From assembly GCF_900111835.1 (NCBI RefSeq), contig NZ_FOJP01000016.1, forward strand, positions 1-64,000: DNA of 64,000 bases, written 5' to 3'. The stretch comes from Metapseudomonas otitidis (lineage in GTDB: Bacteria > Pseudomonadota > Gammaproteobacteria > Pseudomonadales > Pseudomonadaceae). The position numbers and the translations under genes are program-made. Numbering within the stretch: position 1 is the stretch's first letter; each line of letters opens with the position of its first letter. Below the pieces are notes generated by a model. It had not been told where the DNA came from, made no database searches, and worked only from the letters and a program-made list of their open reading frames with translations. Shown piece by piece: positions 8,040-15,904 of this stretch.

Positions 8040-11000
8040 CCCTCTCCGACCTGTGCATCCGTCGGCCGGTGTTCGCCACCGTGCTGTCCCTGGTGGTGGT
8101 CCTGCTGGGGCTGATGGCCTACCAGCGGCTGACCGTGCGCGAGTACCCGAACATCGACGTGCCGGTGGTCACGGTCAATGTCATCTACCCCGGCGCCAGC
8201 CCGGAGATCATGGAGTCCCAGGTGGCGCAGCCCATCGAGGACGTGCTGTCGGGCATCCAGGGGCTGGACTTCGTGTCCTCCATCAGCCGCTCGGAAAACA
8301 CCCAGATCACCGCGCAGTTCCGTCTCGGCAGCAACGCCAACGAGGCGGCCAACGACGTGCGCGACCGCCTCGGGCGGGTGCGCGGCCTGTTGCCGGACGA
8401 GATCGACGAGCCGGTGGTGCAGAAGGTCGAGGCCGATGCCCAGCCGGTGGTCTGGCTGGCGTTCTACAGCGACCAGCACAGCGCCATGGCGATCACCGAC
8501 GTGCTGGAGCGGGTGGTGCAGGACCGTCTGCAGACCATCCCCGGCGTTTCCGAGGTACAGATCCGCGGCGCGCGCACCTACGCCATGCGCATCTGGCTCG
8601 ATCCGGAGAAGCTCGCCGCCCACGACCTCACCGTGCAGGACGTGGAGGCCGCCCTGCGCCGGCAGAACGTGGAGATCCCCGCCGGCCGCATCGAGTCGGT
8701 GCAGCGTGAGTTCAGCGTGCTGGCGGAAACCGACCTGAAGACCCCCGAGCAGTTCAACGACCTGATCATCGACGACCGCCGTGGCTACCTGTTGCGCCTG
8801 TCCGACGTCGGCCATGCCGAGATCGGCGCGGCTGATGAGCGCTCCCTGGTGCGCTTCAACGGGCGGCAGGCGGTTTCACTGGGGCTGGTCAAGCAGGCCA
8901 CCGCCAACCCGCTGGACATCTCCGACGGCCTCAACGCCGCCTTGCCCGACGTGCGCAGCCTGCTGCCGGAAGGCATGGAGATGGCCATCGCCAACGACAA
9001 CTCGCTGTTCATCCGCGAATCCATCGCCAACGTCTACACCACCATCTGGGAGGCGGTGGTGCTGGTGGTGCTGATCATCTTCCTGTTCCTGCGCTCCCTG
9101 CGGGCGACGCTGATCCCGCTGGTGACCATCCCGGTGTCGCTGATCGGCGCCTTCGCCCTGATGGCGCTGATGGGCTTCTCCATCAACACCCTGACCCTGT
9201 TGGCCATGGTGCTGGCCATCGGCCTGGTGGTGGACGACGCCATCGTGGTGCTGGAGAACATCCACCGCCATATCGAGGCGGGCCTGTCACCGGTGCAGGC
9301 GGCGTTCAAGGGCAGCCGCGAGATCGCCTTCGCGGTGATCGCCATGACCCTCACCCTGGCGGCGGTCTACGCGCCCATTGGCTTCATGCAGGGCACCTCG
9401 GGCAAGCTCTTCACCGAGTTCTCCTGGACCTTGGCCGGCGCGGTGCTGGTCTCCGGCTTCGTCGCCCTCACGCTGTCACCGATGATGTGTGCCCAACTGC
9501 TCAGGCCGCACCGGGCGGAGCCGCGCCATGGCCGCCTGTACAACCTGATCGAAGGCTTCCTCAACGGCCTCACCTACAGCTACCGGCACCTGCTGGAACG
9601 GGTCCTGCGCGCCTGGGTGCTGATCGCGCTGTTCCTCGTCGGCGTGCTGCTGCTGTGCCTGTGGATGTTCAGCGGCCTGCGCAGCGAACTGGCGCCCACC
9701 GAAGACACCGGCACCATCGTCAGCACCCTCAACGGCCCGGATGGCGCCACCCTGCAGTACACCGCGCGCTATGCCCGGCAACTGGAGGAGGCCTACCGCA
9801 GCGTCCCCGAGGCCAACCGCTACATGGTGGTAGTGGGCTTCCCCACCGTGGCCCAGGGGCTTTCCTTCCTCAAGCTGGAGGACTGGAGCGCGCGCAGCCG
9901 CAGCCAGTTCGAGATCCGCGACGCCTTGCTGCCCAAGTTGCAGGACATCCCCGGTGTGCGGGCCTTCCCGGTGAACCGCCCGCCGCTGGGGCAGAGCGCG
10001 CGTAACCAGCCGGTGAACTTCGTCATCCGCTCGTCCCTGGAGTACGCCGAGCTGCAGCAGTACGTGGACCAGTTGCTGCAGCGGGTGCGCGACTACCCGG
10101 GGCTGGAGAGCATCGACACCGACCTCAAGCTCAACACCCCGCAACTCAAAGTCACAGTGAACCGCGAGCAGGCCACCGCCGTGGGCACCGACGTCGCCAC
10201 CATCGGCCGCAGCCTGGAAAGCCTGTTTGGCAGCCGCCAGGTGACCCGCTTCAAGCAGAACGGCGAGCAGTACGACGTGCTGGTGCAACTGGCGGACGTC
10301 GACCGCAGCAACCCGGACGACCTCAACCGGGTCTACGTGCGCGGGCGCGACGGCAGCATGGTGCAGCTCTCCAACCTGATCGAGGTGGAGGAAACCGTCG
10401 CCCCCCGGGAGCTGAACCACTTCAACCAGCTGCGCGCGGTGACCCTTAGCGCCAACGTCGGCTCCGGCTACACCCTGGGCGAGGCGCTGGACCACCTGGA
10501 GACGGTGGCCCGCGAGGTGATGCCCGCCGAGACCCAGTTCGACTACACCGGCATCTCCCGTGACTTCAAGGCCTCCGGCGCGGGCGTGGCGCTGACCTTC
10601 GCGCTGGCGCTGGTGTTCATCTACCTGGTGCTGGCGGCGCAGTTCGAGAGCTTCGTCGATCCGCTGGTGATCCTCTTCAGCGTGCCGCTCTCCATGGCCG
10701 GCGCACTGCTGGCGCTGGAGCTGTTCGGCGGCACCCTGAACATCTATTCCCAGGTGGGGATGGTCACCCTCATCGGGCTGATCACCAAGCACGGCATCCT
10801 CATCGTCGAGTTCGCCAACCAGCAGCTGCGCGAGGGGCGTGGCCTGGATGAGTCGGTCATGGAGGCGGCCGTGCAGCGGCTGCGGCCGATCCTGATGACC
10901 ACCGGCGCCATGGTGCTGGGCTCCCTGCCGCTGGCCATCGCCACCGGCGCCGGGGCGGAGAGCCGCCGGCAGATCGGCATGGTCATCGTCGGGGGGCTGC

Positions 11001-11116
11001 TGGTGGGCACGTTCTTCACGCTGTTCGTGGTGCCCACGCTGTACCGCAAGTTGCGCCAGTGGCGGCCGATCCGGCCGCTGGCGGAGCGGGAGGCGGGGGA
11101 GGCGCTGGGGGCCTGA
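8036..11116 (+). CDS. RND multidrug efflux transporter, HAE1-type permease
   Basis: This 1026-residue proton-driven exporter has 12 expected transmembrane segments and two large periplasmic loops. The start chosen is the ATG that overlaps the adaptor stop (ATGA), giving the family N-terminus MTLSDLCIRRPVFATVLSL. Proton-relay residues are present: the Asp pair in GLVVDDAIVVLENIHRH (TM4) and the Lys in LITKHGILIVEFANQ (TM10). The substrate cannot be told; HAE1 pumps export drugs, dyes, detergents or metabolites. No outer-membrane factor gene is in the operon, so it presumably borrows a TolC/OprM-type channel. It converges on a LysR gene with no spacer. Confidence 0.94.
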   Translation: MTLSDLCIRRPVFATVLSLVVVLLGLMAYQRLTVREYPNIDVPVVTVNVIYPGASPEIMESQVAQPIEDVLSGIQGLDFVSSISRSENTQITAQFRLGSNANEAANDVRDRLGRVRGLLPDEIDEPVVQKVEADAQPVVWLAFYSDQHSAMAITDVLERVVQDRLQTIPGVSEVQIRGARTYAMRIWLDPEKLAAHDLTVQDVEAALRRQNVEIPAGRIESVQREFSVLAETDLKTPEQFNDLIIDDRRGYLLRLSDVGHAEIGAADERSLVRFNGRQAVSLGLVKQATANPLDISDGLNAALPDVRSLLPEGMEMAIANDNSLFIRESIANVYTTIWEAVVLVVLIIFLFLRSLRATLIPLVTIPVSLIGAFALMALMGFSINTLTLLAMVLAIGLVVDDAIVVLENIHRHIEAGLSPVQAAFKGSREIAFAVIAMTLTLAAVYAPIGFMQGTSGKLFTEFSWTLAGAVLVSGFVALTLSPMMCAQLLRPHRAEPRHGRLYNLIEGFLNGLTYSYRHLLERVLRAWVLIALFLVGVLLLCLWMFSGLRSELAPTEDTGTIVSTLNGPDGATLQYTARYARQLEEAYRSVPEANRYMVVVGFPTVAQGLSFLKLEDWSARSRSQFEIRDALLPKLQDIPGVRAFPVNRPPLGQSARNQPVNFVIRSSLEYAELQQYVDQLLQRVRDYPGLESIDTDLKLNTPQLKVTVNREQATAVGTDVATIGRSLESLFGSRQVTRFKQNGEQYDVLVQLADVDRSNPDDLNRVYVRGRDGSMVQLSNLIEVEETVAPRELNHFNQLRAVTLSANVGSGYTLGEALDHLETVAREVMPAETQFDYTGISRDFKASGAGVALTFALALVFIYLVLAAQFESFVDPLVILFSVPLSMAGALLALELFGGTLNIYSQVGMVTLIGLITKHGILIVEFANQQLREGRGLDESVMEAAVQRLRPILMTTGAMVLGSLPLAIATGAGAESRRQIGMVIVGGLLVGTFFTLFVVPTLYRKLRQWRPIRPLAEREAGEALGA

Positions 11117-12037
11117 TCAGGCCCGCACGCGCTCCTGCTGGGTGACCTGCTGGCAGATCTCGATGATCTGCTCGCGCATCCAGCGGTTGGCCGGGTCCTG
11201 GTCGGTGCTTTCGTGCCAGTAGAGGTGGGTCTCCAGGGCGGGCACGTCGTTCACCGGCAGGTCGACGAAGTGCAGGTCGTGGCGGCGGGCGAAGCGCTCC
11301 GGCACGGTCATCGCCATGTCGGTGCTCTGCAGCACGGTGGAAGCCATCATGTAGTGCTGCGAACGCAGCGCGACCTTGCGCTGGATGCCCATCTTGCCCA
11401 GGGCCAGGTCCACGTAGCCCAGGCCGTTGCGGCGGCTGGAGATGTGGATGTGCGACAGCGAGAGGTATTCGTCCAGGCTGATGCGCTCCTTGGCCAGCGG
11501 GTGGCCACGGCGCATGGCGCATACGTAGCGGTCGTCCATCAGCTTCACGTGGCGCACCTGCGGGTCGGTGTTCAGCGGCGCGTCGACGGCGAAATCCAGG
11601 CGCCCGGCGGCCAGCTCCTTGGTGGTCTCACGGCGCTTGGCGAGGAAACTCTCCACCTGCACCTGGGGCGCCAGGCGGCGCAGGCGCTGGAACAGCAGCG
11701 GCAGGATCACCGCCTCGCTGAGGTCGGTCATGCTGATGCGGTAGGTCTTGTTGGCCTGCAGCGGGTTGAAGGTGCGGCTCTCCTGCACCGAGACCCGCAG
11801 CAGCTGCAGGGCGTTGCGCACCGGGCCGATGATGTTCTGCGCCATCGGCGTGGGCACCATGCCCTGGGCGGTGCGGACGAACAGGGGATCGTTGAAGGTC
11901 TCGCGCAGGCGGGCGAGGGCGTTGGACACGGCAGGCTGGGTGATGCCGACGATCTGCCCGGCACGGGTCAGGTTGGCCTCGGTGTAGATGGCGTCGAAGA
12001 CGATGAACAGATTCAGGTCCACCTTGTTGAGGTTCAT
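11117..12037 (-). CDS. LysR family transcriptional regulator
   Basis: This is a 306-residue regulator with an N-terminal winged helix-turn-helix (NLTRAGQIVGITQPAVSNALARLRETF, about residues 20-47) and a C-terminal periplasmic-binding-like effector domain. The start at 12037 is preferred over an upstream ATG at 12100 because it gives the family N-terminus MNLNKVDLNLFIVFD with AAGGAG ten bases upstream. The HTH style resembles the NodD/LeuO branch. It is transcribed divergently from an acyl-CoA dehydrogenase across 160 bases that contain a dyad, so that gene is its most likely target. The RND operon converges on it from the other side. Confidence 0.9.
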   Translation of the reverse strand: MNLNKVDLNLFIVFDAIYTEANLTRAGQIVGITQPAVSNALARLRETFNDPLFVRTAQGMVPTPMAQNIIGPVRNALQLLRVSVQESRTFNPLQANKTYRISMTDLSEAVILPLLFQRLRRLAPQVQVESFLAKRRETTKELAAGRLDFAVDAPLNTDPQVRHVKLMDDRYVCAMRRGHPLAKERISLDEYLSLSHIHISSRRNGLGYVDLALGKMGIQRKVALRSQHYMMASTVLQSTDMAMTVPERFARRHDLHFVDLPVNDVPALETHLYWHESTDQDPANRWMREQIIEICQQVTQQERVRA

Positions 12038-12079
12038 GCCGCACGTGCTCCTTGGATTGTTCTTGTCGAGGGATGCACC

Positions 12080-12110
12080 ATATCGCTTATGAATGTTCAT
12101 GCATATCGAT
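12080..12110. promoter_or_regulatory. Candidate LysR operator between regulator and dehydrogenase
   Basis: A perfect palindrome ATGAATGTTCAT (12089-12100) is flanked by two direct ATATCG copies, within a locally AT-rich patch of an otherwise GC-rich genome. It lies 43-74 bases upstream of the LysR start and about 100 bases from the dehydrogenase start, a usual place for a LysR site. Assignment is by position and symmetry only. Confidence 0.4.
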
Positions 12111-12197
12111 AATAGGCTGGGTAAATCTTAATCCCTGTTCTAGCATTCTTGCCAGACCCTTCCGGTCATTCCTCACCCTCCTCAGAAGGTACGCCGC

Positions 12198-13427
12198 ATG
12201 GATTTCGCCTATTCGCCCAAGGTCCAGGAACTGCGTGAGCGCGTCACCGCGTTCATGGACACCTACGTCTATCCCGCCGAGCCGGTGTTCGAGAAGCAGG
12301 TCGCCGAAGGGGACCGCTGGCAGCCCACCGCGATCATGGAAGAGCTCAAGGCCAAGGCGAAGGCCGAAGGCCTGTGGAACCTGTTCCTGCCCGAGTCCGA
12401 ATACGGTGCCGGCCTGACCAACATGGAATACGCGCCCCTGGCCGAGATCATGGGCCGCTCGCTGCTGGGCCCGGAGCCGTTCAACTGCTCCGCGCCGGAC
12501 ACCGGCAACATGGAAGTGCTGGTGCGCTACGGCAACGAAGCGCAGAAGAAGCAGTGGCTGGAGCCGCTGCTGCGTGGCGAGATCCGTTCCGCCTTCGCCA
12601 TGACCGAGCCGGGCGTGGCCTCGTCCGATGCCACCAACATGGAAGCCCGCGCCGAGCGCCAGGGTGACGAGTGGGTCATCAACGGCCGCAAGTGGTGGAC
12701 CTCCGGCGCCTGCGACCCGCGCTGCAAGGTGATGATCTTCATGGGCCTGAGCAACCCGGATGCGCCGCGCCACCAGCAGCACTCCATGATCCTGGTGCCC
12801 ACTGATGCCCCCGGCGTGAAGATCCTCCGCCCGCTGCCGGTGTTCGGCTATGACGACGCCCCCCACGGCCACGCCGAGGTGCTGTTCGAGAACGTCCGCG
12901 TGCCCTACGAGAACGTGCTGCTGGGCGAAGGCCGTGGCTTCGAGATCGCCCAGGGTCGCCTCGGCCCAGGCCGCATCCACCACTGCATGCGCTCCATCGG
13001 CATGGCCGAACGCGCCCTGGAACTGATGTGCAAGCGCGCCGTCAGCCGCACCGCCTTCGGCAAGCCCCTGGCCCGCCTGGGCGGCAACATCGACAAGATC
13101 GCCGACTCGCGGATGGAGATCGACATGGCCCGGCTGCTGACCCTGAAGGCGGCCTACATGATGGACACCGCCGGCAACAAGGTGGCCAAGAGCGAGATCG
13201 CCCAGATCAAGGTCGTGGCGCCCAACGTCGCCCTGCGGGTGATCGACCGCGCCATCCAGATCCACGGCGGCGCCGGCGTCTCCAACGACTTCCCGCTGGC
13301 CTACATGTACGCCATGCAGCGCACCCTGCGCCTGGCCGACGGCCCGGACGAAGTGCACCGTGCCGCCATCGGCAAGTACGAGATCGGCAAGTACGTACCG
13401 CGCGAGATGATGCGCAGCGGCCACTGA
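12198..13427 (+). CDS. Acyl-CoA dehydrogenase, ACAD10/11-like
   Basis: This 409-residue flavoenzyme of the acyl-CoA dehydrogenase fold has FAD-binding [16 protein letters not shown] (around residue 135), the region [13 protein letters not shown], and the C-terminal [14 protein letters not shown]. Most short- and medium-chain enzymes have a catalytic Glu in YEGT(S)E. Here the aligned stretch reads LADGPDEVH, putting Asp at the Glu position, a hallmark I associate with the ACAD10/ACAD11 branch. In that branch and in the Pseudomonas levulinate pathway (LvaC), such enzymes act with 4-phosphoacyl-CoA intermediates. No partner kinase is nearby, so that role is only a hypothesis. It is divergent from a LysR regulator and ends at a strong hairpin. 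Confidence 0.9.
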   Translation: MDFAYSPKVQELRERVTAFMDTYVYPAEPVFEKQVAEGDRWQPTAIMEELKAKAKAEGLWNLFLPESEYGAGLTNMEYAPLAEIMGRSLLGPEPFNCSAPDTGNMEVLVRYGNEAQKKQWLEPLLRGEIRSAFAMTEPGVASSDATNMEARAERQGDEWVINGRKWWTSGACDPRCKVMIFMGLSNPDAPRHQQHSMILVPTDAPGVKILRPLPVFGYDDAPHGHAEVLFENVRVPYENVLLGEGRGFEIAQGRLGPGRIHHCMRSIGMAERALELMCKRAVSRTAFGKPLARLGGNIDKIADSRMEIDMARLLTLKAAYMMDTAGNKVAKSEIAQIKVVAPNVALRVIDRAIQIHGGAGVSNDFPLAYMYAMQRTLRLADGPDEVHRAAIGKYEIGKYVPREMMRSGH

Positions 13428-13445
13428 TCGCCCGCGCAGCAACAG

Positions 13446-13477
13446 CGAGGCCCGCACGGGAAACCGTGCGGGCCTCG
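13446..13477. terminator. Hairpin terminator between convergent genes
   Basis: A 14-base-pair stem (CGAGGCCCGCACGG with its complement) and a GAAA tetraloop lie between the dehydrogenase stop and the stop of the convergent MerR-type gene. The T tract is short (GTGCGTTTC), but the stem is very stable and may serve both strands. Confidence 0.7.
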
Positions 13478-13500
13478 TGCGTTTCAGGGGGCAGAAGGCC

Positions 13501-14529
13501 TCAGCGGCGCGCGGCCATCAGGTGGCCCATGGCCTGGCGCAGGTAGTCCAGCAACGCGTCGCTGGCCCAGGAGCCCTGGCGCAGTTCCGGCTCGCGCACC
13601 AGCGCCTCGCGGATCTTCTGCTGGGTCACCGGATCGTCACCGGCATAGGAACGGAACAGCTCCAGCCAGCGGCGGGCGAGGGCCAGGGTGTCCGGGTCGG
13701 ACGCCGGGGCGCCGGATTCCATCTGCTGGTGCACCTCGGCGATCAGCGGCGGCCATTCGTGCATGCGCGTGCCGTAGTGGGCCTTGAGGAAGGCGAATTC
13801 CTCGGGCGTCAGGTAGCGCTGGTAGATCGCCAGCTTGGTCTCGCTGAAGGCCTGGACCACGTAGGCCATGGTCTCCGGCGTGATCCCGGTCTGCGCACGC
13901 AGCGCCGGCTCCGCCTCGTGCATGCCGTTGAGCTTGGCGAACAGCACCGGGTTGCCGCCGGTGTCGTCCTCCAGCATGCGCATCCAGGTTCGTGACAGGG
14001 CCTGCGCCGCCTCGGCCTGGGGCGGCACGCCGGCCGCCATCAGCGCCTTCACCTGGCCGACCAGGTCAGCCCATTCGCGCTGGCGCTGTTCGTCGGCGTG
14101 CAGGCGCAGCCCCTGCAGTTCCTCGGGGGTGAAATAGGTGTCGTACATGTTCATCAGCTCCAGGGTCGTCAGCCATTCGGCGAGCTCCGGTTCCTCGCCG
14201 CTGCGCAGTTGCTGGCCGAGGCTGGCCAGGCGTTCGCGCAGTCGCTGCCGGTGGGCGATCTCCCGGTCGAGCTGGCGGATCTGCTGCTCGATCAGCGGAG
14301 GCAGCGCCACGGGCGGGCCGTCCAGCCAGTCGCCGATGGCCGCCAGGGACAGGCCCAGCTTGCGCAGGACCTGGATCCGGTGGAGGCGGGCGATGTCGGT
14401 GCGGTCGTAGAGGCGGTAACCGGAGTCCGAGCGCGCGGAAGGCCGCAGCAGGCCGATCTGGTCGTAGTGGTGCAGGGTGCGCACGGTCAGGCCGCAGCGC
14501 CTGGCCAGTTCACCGACTTTCAAGGGCAT
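13501..14529 (-). CDS. MerR family regulator with TipAS-like C-terminal domains
   Basis: This 342-residue regulator starts MPLKVGELARRCGLTVRTLH, a canonical MerR winged helix-turn-helix, followed by HYDQIGLLRPSARSDSGYRLY. A dimerising coiled coil (about residues 75-110) follows. The remaining 220 residues contain YDTYFTPEELQGL and a second related stretch, YQRYLTPEEFAFLKAHYG. These resemble the ligand-binding antibiotic-recognition domain of TipA, apparently in two units. An in-frame start 20 codons upstream was rejected because the HTH normally begins at the N-terminus. Such proteins sense small hydrophobic molecules or drugs. The coupled terC pair on the same strand ends 69 bases upstream. 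Confidence 0.85.
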   Translation of the reverse strand: MPLKVGELARRCGLTVRTLHHYDQIGLLRPSARSDSGYRLYDRTDIARLHRIQVLRKLGLSLAAIGDWLDGPPVALPPLIEQQIRQLDREIAHRQRLRERLASLGQQLRSGEEPELAEWLTTLELMNMYDTYFTPEELQGLRLHADEQRQREWADLVGQVKALMAAGVPPQAEAAQALSRTWMRMLEDDTGGNPVLFAKLNGMHEAEPALRAQTGITPETMAYVVQAFSETKLAIYQRYLTPEEFAFLKAHYGTRMHEWPPLIAEVHQQMESGAPASDPDTLALARRWLELFRSYAGDDPVTQQKIREALVREPELRQGSWASDALLDYLRQAMGHLMAARR

Positions 14530-14598
14530 GTCCTGGGTCTCCTCGCGTGCCGGCTGGCATCTTCGGGCCTGACGTGGCGTGAGGGTCAACGGGGTGGG

Positions 14599-14802
14599 TC
14601 AATCCTGGTGGGGCTGGGAGGGTTCCGAGGGGCTGCTGGCGGCCTCGCGCTGTGCGCGCAGCCACTCCAGGCGCTGGTGCAGCTGGGCGGCGAAGGTGCG
14701 GGCGGCCAGTTCTTCGTGGAAGCTCACCGCCCGCGCACCCATGCGCACCTGCCAGATCACCCGACCCCGTTGTTCGAGTACATCGATCCGCACGTCCTTC
14801 AT
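14599..14802 (-). CDS. 67-residue protein translationally coupled to terC
   Basis: This small basic protein begins MKDVRIDVLEQRGRVIWQVR, has an amphipathic C-terminal half (RTFAAQLHQRLEWLRAQRE) and ends in a Ser/Pro tail. Its ATG overlaps the terC stop codon by two bases in an ATGA arrangement, which is good evidence of real translation and a functional link with TerC. There is no signal peptide or membrane segment. I do not recognise the family. It could modulate or stabilise the TerC membrane protein, but that is inference from coupling alone. Confidence 0.65.
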   Translation of the reverse strand: MKDVRIDVLEQRGRVIWQVRMGARAVSFHEELAARTFAAQLHQRLEWLRAQREAASSPSEPSQPHQD

Positions 14803-15803
14803 CGCTGCCCGCGCTCCTTCTGATGGACCGGCTGCGGCTTGCGCGTGCGGATCAGCGAGATCAGCACGCCACCGGCCAGCAGGCCACAGGTTACGCCAAG
14901 GGAAACCAGGGCGGGAATCTTGCCGATGAAGCTCTGCAGGAAAATCTTGCCGCCGATGAAGATCAGCACCAGGGCCAGGGCGTACTTGAGGTAGACGAAG
15001 CGGTGGATGAGCGCTGCCAGGGCGAAGTACAGCGAGCGCAGGCCGAGGATGGCGAAGATGTTGGAGGTGTAGACGATGAACGGGTCCTGGGTGATGGCGA
15101 AGATCGCCGGGACGCTGTCCACCGCGAACACCAGGTCGGCCAACTCGATCAGCACCAGGGTCAGGAACAGCGGCGTGGCATGCAGCAGGGTGCCGCCGCT
15201 GGCGGTGGGCAGCCGGACGAAGAAGCGCTTGCCGTGCAGCTCCCGGGTCAGGCGCAGGTGCCCCCGCAGGAAGCGCAGCACCGGGTTGCGCGACAGGTCG
15301 CGCTCGCCCTGGTCGCGGCTGAGCAGCATCTTCACGCCGGTGAACAGCAGGAAGCCGCCGAACAGGTAGAGCATCCAGTCGAAGCGCTGCACCAGCGCCG
15401 CGCCGACACCGATCATCAGCGCCCGCAGCACGATCACCCCGAGAATCCCCCAGAACAGCACGCGGTGCTGGTAGAGCCGGGGTACGGCGAAGAAGCCGAA
15501 GATCATCGCCATGACGAACACGTTGTCCATCGACAGCGACTGTTCCACCAGGAAGCCGGTGTAGAACTCCAGCGCCGGCTGCGCCCCCAGCTCCCACCAG
15601 ACCCAGCCGCCGAAGGCCACCCCGGCGGTGAAGTAGCCACTGTAGAGCAGCAGGCTCTCGCGCACACCGATCTCACGCTCGTGGCGATGCAGCACACCCA
15701 GGTCGAACGCCAGCAGCGCCACCACGACCAGCAGGAAGCTCAGCCACAGCCAGGTGGCGGTGCCGAGGAAATCGGCGAACAGGAATGCGTGCAGGGCCTC
15801 CAT
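14799..15803 (-). CDS. TerC/Alx family integral membrane protein
   Basis: This 334-residue inner-membrane protein has about nine hydrophobic segments and the TerC core motifs LSMDNVFVMAMIFGFFAVP and ELADLVFAVDSVPAIFAIT, whose conserved Asp residues lie within membrane helices. Family members (Alx, MeeF, YceF) are linked to manganese export, metalation of exported proteins, alkaline response or tellurite resistance. The start MEALHAFLFADFLGTATWLW has AAGGAG upstream; a longer frame to 15848 adds a Cys-containing stretch unlike the family. It is followed in an ATGA overlap by a 67-residue gene. I looked for a yybP-ykoY manganese riboswitch in the 100-base leader and did not see one. Confidence 0.9.
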   Translation of the reverse strand: MEALHAFLFADFLGTATWLWLSFLLVVVALLAFDLGVLHRHEREIGVRESLLLYSGYFTAGVAFGGWVWWELGAQPALEFYTGFLVEQSLSMDNVFVMAMIFGFFAVPRLYQHRVLFWGILGVIVLRALMIGVGAALVQRFDWMLYLFGGFLLFTGVKMLLSRDQGERDLSRNPVLRFLRGHLRLTRELHGKRFFVRLPTASGGTLLHATPLFLTLVLIELADLVFAVDSVPAIFAITQDPFIVYTSNIFAILGLRSLYFALAALIHRFVYLKYALALVLIFIGGKIFLQSFIGKIPALVSLGVTCGLLAGGVLISLIRTRKPQPVHQKERGQR

Positions 15804-15904
15804 CGGTACTCCTTGTCCCGGGCAATCGACGCACAGCGCGTGGTGCACTGTGCACGGATAACTATGGACCCGGGCAAGGGGCGGAGGTGCGGTAAAACAG
15901 CGCG

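Noticed and set aside
15804-15904. Possible yybP-ykoY manganese riboswitch upstream of terC
   Set aside because: The leader is only about 100 bases. I could not place the conserved junction sequences of that aptamer, only a CCCGGG pairing.
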